DNA from: Aestuariibaculum suncheonense
Lineage (GTDB): Bacteria; Bacteroidota; Bacteroidia; Flavobacteriales; Flavobacteriaceae
DNA: 64,000 bases
Assembly: GCF_014596935.1 (NCBI RefSeq)
Contig: NZ_JACVXC010000003.1
Coordinates: 62,001 to 126,000 of the forward strand
Reading direction: 5' to 3'
The translations under genes and the position numbers were made by a program. Shown here in pieces: positions 43,505 through 51,835 of the stretch (the stretch's first letter is position 1; the number at the start of each line of letters is the position of its first letter). The notes under the pieces were generated by a model. That model searched no databases. It was not told the DNA's origin and worked only from the letters and a program-made list of their open reading frames with translations.

Positions 43505-44101
43505 ATGGCTTACGATAAATTCAATATATTAACAACAACAGCGGTGCCTTTACCTTTAGAAAATGTAGATACCGATCAAATCATTCCGGCACGTTTCTTA
43601 AAAGCAACAAAACGTGAAGGTTTTGGCGACAATTTATTCCGTGACTGGAGATACAATAGTGATGACACACCAAAAGAAGATTTTGTTTTAAACAATCCTA
43701 TTTATACAGGTAAAATATTAGTAGGTGGGAAAAACTTTGGATCTGGGTCTTCTAGAGAACATGCAGCTTGGGCGGTTTACGATTACGGTTTCCGTTGTGT
43801 AGTTTCAAGCTTCTTTGCTGACATCTTTAAAAACAACTGTTTGAATATTGGAGTATTACCTGTGCAGGTTTCTCCTGAGTTTTTAGAGCAAATTTTTACT
43901 GCGGTTTACGACGACCCTAAAACAGAAATTGAAGTAAATCTTCCAGAGCAAACCATTACGATTACATCGATTGGTGCTCAGGAATCTTTTGATATCAATA
44001 GCTACAAAAAAGGAAACATGTTGAATGGTTTCGATGATATCGACTATTTACAAAACATGAAAGGTGAAATAGAAGCATTTGCTGAAACTTTACCACTGTA
44101 A
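43505..44101 (+). CDS. leuD: 3-isopropylmalate dehydratase, small subunit
   Basis: Swivel domain that completes the isopropylmalate isomerase active site. The 198 residues carry VDTDQIIPARFLK near 20-32, GGKNFGSGSSREHAAWA near 74-90, and the SSFFADIFKNNCLNIGVLP segment. Length is normal. It is followed three bases later by the 2-isopropylmalate-synthase-like gene. Confidence 0.97.
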   Translation: MAYDKFNILTTTAVPLPLENVDTDQIIPARFLKATKREGFGDNLFRDWRYNSDDTPKEDFVLNNPIYTGKILVGGKNFGSGSSREHAAWAVYDYGFRCVVSSFFADIFKNNCLNIGVLPVQVSPEFLEQIFTAVYDDPKTEIEVNLPEQTITITSIGAQESFDINSYKKGNMLNGFDDIDYLQNMKGEIEAFAETLPL

Positions 44102-44104
44102 TAC

Positions 44105-45628
44105 ATGGCATCTAAAAGAATTGAAATAATGGACACGACACTCCGCGATGGTGAACAAACCTCGGGAGTGTCGTTTTCTGCTTCAGAAAAACTCACCATC
44201 GCTAAACTTCTTTTAGAAGAATTGAAAGTAGATCGTATTGAAATTGCTTCAGCTCGTGTGTCTGAAGGTGAATTTCAGGCGGTTAAAAATGTGACGAAAT
44301 GGGCAAAAGACAACAACTATTTAGATCAGGTTGAAGTCTTAACATTTGTCGATAAAGGTGTCTCTATCGATTGGATGATTGAAGCAGGAGCAGTGGTTCA
44401 AAACCTACTAACAAAGGGTTCATTGAATCATTTAACTTATCAGTTAAAAAAAACTGCAGATCAGCACTTTAGTGAAATATCAGAAACCATTGCTTTAGCT
44501 GCTTCAAAAGGCATTAAAACGAATGTCTATTTAGAAGACTGGAGTAATGGTATGCGTAATTCTAAGAACTATGTTTTTGAGTTTTTAGAGTTCTTAAACA
44601 CGCAAGAAGTAGACCGCATTATGCTTCCGGATACTTTAGGGATTTTAACACCTCCTGAATCTTATGAGTTCGTAAAGGAAATTAAGGAAAAGTATCCAAA
44701 TTTACATTTCGATTTTCATGCTCACAACGATTATGATTTAAGTGTAGCCAATGTGATGTCTGCTTTAAATGCTGGGGCAGACGGCTTGCATCTTACGGTA
44801 AACGGTATGGGCGAGCGCGCAGGAAACGCACCGATGGCAAGTACCATTGCCATGATTAACGATTTTATGCCAAACATTGATATTGGTGTAAACGAAAAGG
44901 TGTTGTTCACGGTAAGTAAGCTTGTGGAAAACTTTTCAGGAATCATGATTCCGGCCAACAAACCGGTAATTGGAGCTAATGTTTTTACTCAAACTGCGGG
45001 AATTCATGCAGATGGAGATAATAAAAAGAACCTGTATTTTAGCGATTTAATGCCGGAACGTTTTGGCAGAACTCGTAAATATGCACTTGGTAAAGCCTCT
45101 GGTAAGGCTAATATTCAGAAGAATTTACAGGAATTAGGACTATCACTTAACGATGATGATTTAAAGAAAGTTACGCAACGTATTATTGAGTTGGGTGATA
45201 AAAAGGAAGTGGTTACTAAGGAAGATCTTCCGTATATCATATCGGACGTTTTAGATAGTTATTCCTATGAAGAGCACACTAAGGTGAATTCGTATGTTTT
45301 AACGCATGCTAAGGGCTTAAAACCATCGACAACTGTATCCATTACTATTGACGGGGAAACTTATGAGGAAAACGCCTCTGGAGACGGACAGTTTGATGCC
45401 TTTATGAAAGCGTTGCATAAAATATATAAACAACGCGATAAACAGTTACCTGATTTAATTGATTACGCCGTACGTATTCCTCCGGGAAGTCATTCGGATG
45501 CGTTGTGTGAAACCATTATTACCTGGAAAAATGGTAAGAATGAGTTTAAAACCCGTGGTTTAGATTCCGATCAAACAGTATCGGCCATTAAAGCCACAGA
45601 AAAAATGTTGAATATAATTACTAATTAA
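44105..45628 (+). CDS. 2-isopropylmalate synthase / citramalate synthase-like enzyme
   Basis: Acetyl-CoA-dependent Claisen-type condensing enzyme of the DRE-TIM family with an attached regulatory (LeuA dimer) domain. In 507 residues the catalytic TTLRDGEQTSGVSF is near 11-24, metal-binding HAHNDYDLSVAN near 206-217, and GERAGNAP near 237-244. A linker helix leads to the C-terminal allosteric domain (about 375-505). Position between leuD and leuB argues for leucine synthesis. However, sequences of this flavobacterial type are labelled either 2-isopropylmalate or citramalate synthase, so pyruvate (isoleucine route) as acceptor is a real alternative. Confidence 0.85.
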   Translation: MASKRIEIMDTTLRDGEQTSGVSFSASEKLTIAKLLLEELKVDRIEIASARVSEGEFQAVKNVTKWAKDNNYLDQVEVLTFVDKGVSIDWMIEAGAVVQNLLTKGSLNHLTYQLKKTADQHFSEISETIALAASKGIKTNVYLEDWSNGMRNSKNYVFEFLEFLNTQEVDRIMLPDTLGILTPPESYEFVKEIKEKYPNLHFDFHAHNDYDLSVANVMSALNAGADGLHLTVNGMGERAGNAPMASTIAMINDFMPNIDIGVNEKVLFTVSKLVENFSGIMIPANKPVIGANVFTQTAGIHADGDNKKNLYFSDLMPERFGRTRKYALGKASGKANIQKNLQELGLSLNDDDLKKVTQRIIELGDKKEVVTKEDLPYIISDVLDSYSYEEHTKVNSYVLTHAKGLKPSTTVSITIDGETYEENASGDGQFDAFMKALHKIYKQRDKQLPDLIDYAVRIPPGSHSDALCETIITWKNGKNEFKTRGLDSDQTVSAIKATEKMLNIITN

Positions 45629-45637
45629 CAAAATAAA

Positions 45638-46696
45638 ATGAAATTTAATATAGCACTTTTAGCAGGTGACGGAATTGGGCCTGAGGTGATTGAGCAAGCA
45701 GTGAAAGTAAGTGATGCTGTAGCTAAAAAATTCGGACATGAAATAACTTGGAGACCGGCTTTAACAGGAGCTGCAGCTATTGATGCTGTTGGAGAACCTT
45801 ATCCTGACGATACGCATGAAGTTTGCGCAACCTCTGATGCTGTTTTATTCGGAGCTATTGGTCACCCAAAATTTGATAACGACCCATCTGCACCGGTACG
45901 TCCTGAACAAGGATTATTAAAAATGCGTAAGAAATTAGGCTTATTCGCTAACGTGCGACCAACCTTTACGTTTCCATCGTTATTAGATAAATCGCCTTTA
46001 AAACAAGAGCGTATTGAAGGTACTGATTTAGTGTTTTTACGTGAGTTAACCGGAGGTATTTACTTTGGAGAAAAAGGAAGAAGAGACAACGGTGAAACCG
46101 CTTTCGATAACTGTGTATACACTAGAGCTGAAGTGCAGCGCTTAGCAAAAAAAGGTTTTGAATTAGCTATGGCGCGTAACAAAAAGTTATGTTGTGTGGA
46201 TAAGGCTAACGTTTTAGAAACCTCTCGTTTATGGAGAGAAACAGTTCAGGCTATGGAAAAAGATTATCCTGAGGTAGAAGTAAGTTACGAGTTTGTTGAT
46301 GCTGTAGCGATGCGTTTAGTGCAATGGCCTAACAGTTACGACGTCTTGATTACTGAAAACTTATTTGGTGATATTTTAACCGATGAAGCTTCGGTAATTT
46401 CAGGATCTATGGGGTTAATGCCATCGGCTTCTATGGGGTCTGATATTGCATTGTTCGAGCCAATTCACGGATCATATCCGCAGGCAACAGGTAAAAACAT
46501 CGCTAACCCGATGGCTACGGTTTTATCGGCTGCTATGATGTTTGAAATGGCGTTTAACTTGCCAGAAGAGGGGCAGGCGATTAGAGATGCCGTAAACAAA
46601 GCTTTAGCTGAAGGTATTGTTACTGAAGATTTAGCTGAGGGCGGAAAAGCTTACGGGACTAAAGAAGTAGGTGACTGGTTAGCTGCAAATATCTAA
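45638..46696 (+). CDS. leuB: 3-isopropylmalate dehydrogenase
   Basis: NAD-dependent oxidative decarboxylation that completes the leucine-specific pathway. In 352 residues, LAGDGIGPEVIEQ near 7-19, LLKMRKKLGLFANVRP near 92-107, the DKANVLETSRLWRE segment near 188-201, and the metal-binding LITENLFGDILTDEASVISGSMGLMPSAS region near 236-264 and GSYPQATGKNIANP near 275-290 are visible in order. It closes the operon before a strong terminator. Confidence 0.97.
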   Translation: MKFNIALLAGDGIGPEVIEQAVKVSDAVAKKFGHEITWRPALTGAAAIDAVGEPYPDDTHEVCATSDAVLFGAIGHPKFDNDPSAPVRPEQGLLKMRKKLGLFANVRPTFTFPSLLDKSPLKQERIEGTDLVFLRELTGGIYFGEKGRRDNGETAFDNCVYTRAEVQRLAKKGFELAMARNKKLCCVDKANVLETSRLWRETVQAMEKDYPEVEVSYEFVDAVAMRLVQWPNSYDVLITENLFGDILTDEASVISGSMGLMPSASMGSDIALFEPIHGSYPQATGKNIANPMATVLSAAMMFEMAFNLPEEGQAIRDAVNKALAEGIVTEDLAEGGKAYGTKEVGDWLAANI

Positions 46697-46722
46697 AAGA
46701 TTTAAAGTTACTATATGAAAGA

Positions 46723-46756
46723 AAAAAAGGTGAATTCTTCTGAATTCACCTTTTTT
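46723..46756. terminator. Intrinsic terminator between leuB and the MscS gene
   Basis: A perfect 15-bp stem (AAAAAAGGTGAATTC at 46723-46737, GAATTCACCTTTTTT at 46742-46756) with loop TTCT. A- and T-tracts on both sides make it usable by both convergent units. Confidence 0.95.
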
Positions 46757-46768
46757 ATATTTAATTCT

Positions 46769-48082
46769 TTAATTATTAGACTTAAAACTCGAATCGCTTG
46801 GCAGTTCGAAAATTTCTAAATCAAAATAAGGAAGTGCTGCAATCAAATGATCGAAAATATCAGACATTATATACTCGTAGTTCTCCCAACGCTTATCACT
46901 GCTAAACGCATAAATTTCTAAAGGAATACCTTGTGTTGTTGGTGCTAATTGACGCGCCATAATCATCATGTCTTTATTGATGGCAGAATGTTGTTTTAAA
47001 TAAGCATCTATGTACTTTCTAAAAACCCCTAAATTGGTTAGGTTTCTTCCGTTTAACAATAATGTTTTATCTATATTATGAGATTCATTGTGCGATTTTA
47101 TATCGGCTTGACGACTTTCAATATAAGATGAAATTAACTGAATGCCCTTTAATTTTTCAACAGCATCATCATCTAAATATCTTACACCACTTTGCTTAAT
47201 GTTTAAAGCACGTTTAATGCGTCGTCCGTCTGAACTCGTCATGCCACGCCAGTTTTTAAACGAATCGGAGATTAGGGCATAAGTTGGAATGGTGGTAATG
47301 GTTTTATCGAAGTTTTGCACTTTAACCGTTGCTAAACTAATTTCAATAACATCTCCATCGGCACCGTATTTTTCAAAGGTTATCCAGTCGCCAATACGAA
47401 CCATATCGTTGATAGACACCTGAATGCTGGCCACAAAACCTAAAATCGTGTCTTTAAACACTAAAATGACCACCGCAGAACCGGCTCCTAAAGCGGTAAT
47501 AAATTTAAAAAATGGAATTCCGGTTACGATAGCAAAAGCTGAAAATATTCCGATAATCCAGGCGAAAATCATAAATACCTGAATATAGCTTGCTATAGGT
47601 TTATCCTTAAAGTTTGGGAGTGTTTTAAAGTAGTCTTTAATGGTGTGCAATAAACTACGAACCACCCATAAGGTCAAAATAATAGCAAAAACAGCCAGTG
47701 AGGTTTCTACAATATTTTCAAAATCAGGAAAATCAACAAAAACTAAAGGAATGAACTTTAGAGTAATAAGTAGCGGAATGATATGCGCTATATTTCTGGG
47801 AACTTTATTGGTGATTAATAAATCATCGAAATTAGTTTTAGAGCGTGCTGCAAATTGAGAAAATAAGCCTCTTAAAAATTTTCTTATAATAAAGTCTATA
47901 ATAAAAACCAAAACCACTAAAGAGACTAACAGCGCAATCATATTTAAATATTTCGCCAAAGTGTCACTCGTGCCAACAGAAACCAGATAGTCGTATAACC
48001 AATGGTTTAAAGAAAAACGTACTGATTCTAAAGTTTCTTCTGTAGTTTCTATAATATTCTCAGTTCCTTGTTGCTGAAACAT
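46769..48082 (-). CDS. MscS-family mechanosensitive ion channel
   Basis: Inner-membrane channel thought to protect against osmotic downshock. The 437 residues have an N-terminal non-conserved part, several helices (about residues 44-68, 95-115, 128-148, 166-187), and the MscS pore helix with small residues (ITALGAGSAVVILVFKDTILGFVASIQ, in pieces around 190-218). The cytoplasmic beta domain follows (VRIGDWITFEKYGADGDVIEI near 225-245), then an alpha/beta cage. The pore helix Gly/Ala pattern is kept. It starts one base after the DUF3817 gene, so the two are co-transcribed. Confidence 0.9.
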   Translation of the reverse strand: MFQQQGTENIIETTEETLESVRFSLNHWLYDYLVSVGTSDTLAKYLNMIALLVSLVVLVFIIDFIIRKFLRGLFSQFAARSKTNFDDLLITNKVPRNIAHIIPLLITLKFIPLVFVDFPDFENIVETSLAVFAIILTLWVVRSLLHTIKDYFKTLPNFKDKPIASYIQVFMIFAWIIGIFSAFAIVTGIPFFKFITALGAGSAVVILVFKDTILGFVASIQVSINDMVRIGDWITFEKYGADGDVIEISLATVKVQNFDKTITTIPTYALISDSFKNWRGMTSSDGRRIKRALNIKQSGVRYLDDDAVEKLKGIQLISSYIESRQADIKSHNESHNIDKTLLLNGRNLTNLGVFRKYIDAYLKQHSAINKDMMIMARQLAPTTQGIPLEIYAFSSDKRWENYEYIMSDIFDHLIAALPYFDLEIFELPSDSSFKSNN

Positions 48083-48083
48083 A

Positions 48084-48374
48084 TTAAAGGGCTGGTTTTA
48101 GATATTTTTTATCTACATAAAACGTTCCGAAAGGTAAAATAGATGCAAATACTATAAAAGAGAATTGTTTACCATTCCATTTGAAATCTGGTTTAACTAA
48201 AAACGCTAAAACAATATAACCAATAAACAATAATCCGTGAGGCATCCCTAGTAATTTTACGTACTGAGGTTCGTTTAAAATGTATTTTACAGGCGTAGCT
48301 ATAAAAAGCAAAAGAATATAGGATAAGCCTTCTAAGAAAGCCACTATTCTAAAAATATTAAGCAATGAAAACAT
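48084..48374 (-). CDS. DUF3817-family membrane protein
   Basis: A 96-residue protein with three hydrophobic helices. The start RIVAFLEGLSYILLLFIATPVKY (in pieces, residues 6-28) and the MPHGLLFIGYIVL segment are the DUF3817 signature. Its role is unknown; it is often associated with other small integral membrane proteins. I chose the ATG at 48374 (MFSLLNIFRI) over an upstream ATG at 48407 because it gives the standard family start. It sits between the VTT-domain gene and the MscS channel gene. Confidence 0.88.
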   Translation of the reverse strand: MFSLLNIFRIVAFLEGLSYILLLFIATPVKYILNEPQYVKLLGMPHGLLFIGYIVLAFLVKPDFKWNGKQFSFIVFASILPFGTFYVDKKYLKPAL

Positions 48375-48440
48375 AATGTGGAATTTTTGCTGGTAAAAAT
48401 AGTGCACAAAGATGAAATAAAGTCAGACTTTAAGACTTTT

Positions 48441-49058
48441 TTAAAACGCGTGAAAAATCACAATACCGTAGATTAAAAAGCGTATTAATCTGAGAGAACC
48501 AAAAAGCATCACATTCCTAAATGGAAATGAAATGATTCCTGCTGCCATACATGAAATAGAAAAGGGTAGTGGCAGTAGGGCTCCAACCACAATTAAAAAA
48601 CCACCCCATTTTTTAGAGTTTTTCAATTGCTTTTTCATCTTAACTTCCAGGTAGTCATGGATCGTCGGAATTTTAGTAATTAAACGACCAATATAATATG
48701 AAACCAGTCCGCCGGAATATGATAAAATAGCCAATAAGGATAAATACCCCCAAGGCGCATACATTTTACCTGCCCAGGCGATAAAAATTTCAGGTGGAAC
48801 CAATCCTAATAAAGATTCTGAAACAAAGAAAAACGTTAAAACGCCGTAAACCGGAAGGGTTTTGGTTAATTGAACCAGTAAATTATTAATACTAAAGAAA
48901 TGATTTACCACATAAATACCAATAACCGCTAAAACAATGTATGGAAATGCTTTTTTTACAGCATTCCAAACAAATCCATAAAAGCCGGTATAACTGTAGT
49001 ACTGGTGCAGTAGTTGTAATCTGGACTTTTCGGATTTAGTCTTTGGTTTGGATTTCAT
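48441..49058 (-). CDS. VTT-domain (DedA-like) membrane protein
   Basis: A 205-residue integral membrane protein of the VTT/DedA superfamily, possible lipid or undecaprenyl-phosphate transport. It has a basic N-terminus, a helix near 40-55, the re-entrant loop FVSESLLGLVPPEIFIAWAG (about 78-97), and the second conserved segment LLPLPFSISCMAAGIISFPF (in pieces, about 163-180). A good promoter box lies 25 bases upstream, so it leads the VTT-DUF3817-MscS run. Confidence 0.85.
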   Translation of the reverse strand: MKSKPKTKSEKSRLQLLHQYYSYTGFYGFVWNAVKKAFPYIVLAVIGIYVVNHFFSINNLLVQLTKTLPVYGVLTFFFVSESLLGLVPPEIFIAWAGKMYAPWGYLSLLAILSYSGGLVSYYIGRLITKIPTIHDYLEVKMKKQLKNSKKWGGFLIVVGALLPLPFSISCMAAGIISFPFRNVMLFGSLRLIRFLIYGIVIFHAF

Positions 49059-49082
49059 CTTAAAAGCAATTTTTTAGGCTAA

Positions 49083-49090
49083 CAAAGATA
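49083..49090 (-). promoter_or_regulatory. Candidate -7 box (TATCTTTG) for the VTT-DUF3817-MscS run
   Basis: On the minus strand TATCTTTG matches TAnnTTTG exactly, 25 bases before the ATG at 49058. The -33 region has only a partial match (GGTTA). Confidence 0.5.
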
Positions 49091-49181
49091 GCTGATTAAA
49101 ACGCTTAACCTTTGTGAAGTCGGGTTTTTTAATAAAGATTTAAGACTTTTGAATCCTTAAGCATCAGTTAAATTAATGCAG

Positions 49182-49217
49182 AAAAAAAGCCGTCTAATAC
49201 ATTAGACAGCTTTTTTT
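49182..49217 (-). terminator. Intrinsic terminator after the OmpA-family gene
   Basis: Stem of AAAAAAAGC (49182-49190) with GCTTTTTTT (49209-49217) and GTCTAAT with ATTAGAC inside, one C/A mismatch, short loop. It lies 27 bases after the OmpA gene stop. Confidence 0.85.
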
Positions 49218-49243
49218 ACAATGGATTAATAGAGAGATAATTT

Positions 49244-50071
49244 TTATTGTTCTGCAGACATAAGCGCAAAGAACTTGTCGATATTTGGTAAAATAACGAT
49301 TCTTGTTCTTCTGTTTTTAGCTCTGTTTTCAGCTGAATCGTTATCAACTAACGGTTGGTAAAAACTTCTTCCGGCAGCAATTAATTTTTCAGGTGCTACA
49401 GCAAAGTTGTTTTGTAGACGTTTAACAACAGAAGTTGCACGTAATACACTTAAATCCCAGTTATCTTTTACAGCCGCATTTTCTACCATTTTCTTGTCAT
49501 CGGTATGACCTTCAACCATAACGTCTAAACTTTCTTCAGAATTGATAACATCAGCAATTTTTTGTAAAATAGCATCCGCTTTATCAGTTACACGGTAGCT
49601 TCCAGAGTTAAATAACATTTTGTCTGAAATAGAAATCATGACTACCGTTTCTTCAATTTTCACAGCAATATCGTCGCTTTCATCAATATCGTTAGCCGAA
49701 TTTTTGATGTTGTAAGCAATGGCAGCATTCATTGAATCTTTAAGGGTAGTGGCACCAACTAAATATTCTGCTGGTACATTTTTAAGGGTTTCACGCATTT
49801 GAGCTTTAGCGTCTTCACTCATTACAACACCGTCAACGTTTACCATTTTAGCGTTGCTTTCTTCGGTTAGTGAGTTAATTTTGTTGTTGTATTCATCAAC
49901 TCTGGCTTGAATTTTAGCGAATTTAGATTCCAGTTCTTCATTTTCAACTCTGGTTTTTGTTAATTCACTTTTAAGCTGGCCATTTTCGGTTTCAAGAGCT
50001 ACATATTTCTTTTTAGAAACACAAGACGACAATACAATCGCTGATAATACTACTAATGATATTTTTCTCAT
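49244..50071 (-). CDS. OmpA-family lipoprotein
   Basis: A 275-residue envelope protein. The lipobox VLSSC places the lipid Cys at about residue 17. A coiled-coil rich in Glu/Lys/Asn follows (about 24-70). The C-terminal OmpA peptidoglycan-binding domain (about 145-265) shows VMVEGHTDDKK near 189-199, WDLSVLRATSVV and the diagnostic NRAKNRRTRIVI near 247-258. It should anchor the outer membrane to peptidoglycan. It is monocistronic between a terminator and a 474-base non-coding stretch. Confidence 0.92.
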   Translation of the reverse strand: MRKISLVVLSAIVLSSCVSKKKYVALETENGQLKSELTKTRVENEELESKFAKIQARVDEYNNKINSLTEESNAKMVNVDGVVMSEDAKAQMRETLKNVPAEYLVGATTLKDSMNAAIAYNIKNSANDIDESDDIAVKIEETVVMISISDKMLFNSGSYRVTDKADAILQKIADVINSEESLDVMVEGHTDDKKMVENAAVKDNWDLSVLRATSVVKRLQNNFAVAPEKLIAAGRSFYQPLVDNDSAENRAKNRRTRIVILPNIDKFFALMSAEQ

Positions 50072-50545
<474 letters not shown>

Positions 50546-50547
50546 TT

Positions 50548-50946
50548 TTACAATTGTTTAATGCTTCCTGTAATATTACAGCTCATCTTTAACGTATTAT
50601 AAATGGTTCCGTGCTTTTCAAGATTCCTTTTAAGTAATCCCAGATTTAATGTGTTGTCATTACTCAGGATGTTTAGTTTATAGAAAATATTATCCATCCT
50701 TGGTGGATTTTCATGTCGTGTTGCGAAGACTTCAATATTGGCTTCTGTATATGTGAATGTCATTAAATGTGAAAATCGCTCCACGTTTTTTAATATACAA
50801 GCTGCCAGCGATCCTAATAATAATTCAGCTGGATTTGGTAAATCCTTTGTATTTACTGTAGTTGTTCCGAAATCAATCTTTGAATTTTTTATGCTAATTA
50901 AGGCATTTTGATTGGCAATTGTCGATGCTTTAACCTTATACTCCAT
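50548..50946 (-). CDS. OsmC/Ohr-family protein
   Basis: A 132-residue member of the OsmC fold, which includes thiol-dependent peroxidases. The central helix segment NPAELLLGSLAACILKNVERF holds the family Cys in LAACIL (about residue 51), and a second Cys lies near the C-terminus (KMSCNITG), matching the two-Cys peroxidase arrangement. Start: the ATG at 50946 (MEYKVKAS) is the natural family start; an ATG two codons earlier is also possible. Peroxidase activity is likely but substrate is unknown. Confidence 0.87.
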   Translation of the reverse strand: MEYKVKASTIANQNALISIKNSKIDFGTTTVNTKDLPNPAELLLGSLAACILKNVERFSHLMTFTYTEANIEVFATRHENPPRMDNIFYKLNILSNDNTLNLGLLKRNLEKHGTIYNTLKMSCNITGSIKQL

Positions 50947-51114
50947 AATCATTGTTGTTTGTATAATACCACTAAATGTATTAAACTTTTAGAAATCAAT
51001 TTCTGATAATAATCATATCTGGCCTTTTGAACTTGTTTAACTTTTTAATAAAAAGATTAAACAATTTAAAATATTTTTATTAACTTTATACCATTAACTA
51101 AAAACAAATAAGTG

Positions 51115-51747
51115 ATGAAACGATTTTACAAAAGCATTCCCCAAATCACCATGTGTTTAATGTTAACCTTATTTATCTTGTCTTGTAACACGGAAGACGT
51201 CTCAACAACACAAGATTATTCGGAAGCCTCGCTTTACGAGTTAATTGAAGCCAATACCAGTTACAGTACTAATGCTAAAGCTGCACCAAAAAAGGGAGCA
51301 GAACCTATTGCTGCTGTTGCTATTAATGCTGGTAGTTTTAATGAACTTGTTGCAGCCTTAATGTATGTTGATGAGCAACTTGATGCTGGTCTGGTTGATT
51401 TATTTTTAAATGGGACTGACCAATTTACAGTCTTTGCCCCTAACGATGATGCCTTTAATGCACTATACGGTGCCTTAGGCGTGTCTGGTATAACAGATTT
51501 AGATGCTGGATTGGTTTTACAGGTCCTTCAATATCATGTTACCACCGGAAGACGTGCTTCTAATAGTGTTGTTCCTAGAAATGGTATGCGCACTATTGAG
51601 ACCTTATTACCCGAAGCGACTTTTGATGTTTATCCCGACTTAAGTATTATGGCTATTGGAAATTCGGCAAACATTTTAGCCGCTGACATTTCCGCTTCTA
51701 ATGGAATTATTCATGTAATCGATTCGGTTATACTCCCAATAGAATAA
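51115..51747 (+). CDS. Fasciclin-domain lipoprotein
   Basis: A 210-residue lipoprotein: the signal sequence ends ILSCN, giving lipid Cys at about residue 27. A low-complexity linker is followed by one FAS1 domain (about 66-210) with FNELVAALMYVDEQL, the FTVFAPNDDAFNAL box, LQVLQYHVTTGR and the terminal GIIHVIDSVILP motif. FAS1 domains mediate adhesion. The start is the ATG at 51115; the preceding GTG in frame (51112) is an alternative. It converges with the DUF748 gene across a terminator. Confidence 0.92.
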   Translation: MKRFYKSIPQITMCLMLTLFILSCNTEDVSTTQDYSEASLYELIEANTSYSTNAKAAPKKGAEPIAAVAINAGSFNELVAALMYVDEQLDAGLVDLFLNGTDQFTVFAPNDDAFNALYGALGVSGITDLDAGLVLQVLQYHVTTGRRASNSVVPRNGMRTIETLLPEATFDVYPDLSIMAIGNSANILAADISASNGIIHVIDSVILPIE

Positions 51748-51779
51748 TTTGTTTGTAGTTTAATTGGTTTATTAGGTAT

Positions 51780-51807
51780 AAAAGCTATCAAAATATTGAT
51801 AGCTTTT
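51780..51807. terminator. Bidirectional intrinsic terminator, fasciclin gene / DUF748 gene
   Basis: A perfect 12-bp stem (AAAAGCTATCAA at 51780-51791, TTGATAGCTTTT at 51796-51807), loop AATA, flanked by A- and T-rich bases. Confidence 0.88.
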
Positions 51808-51835
51808 ATTTTTGGTATTATGGTGAAATAGGGCT

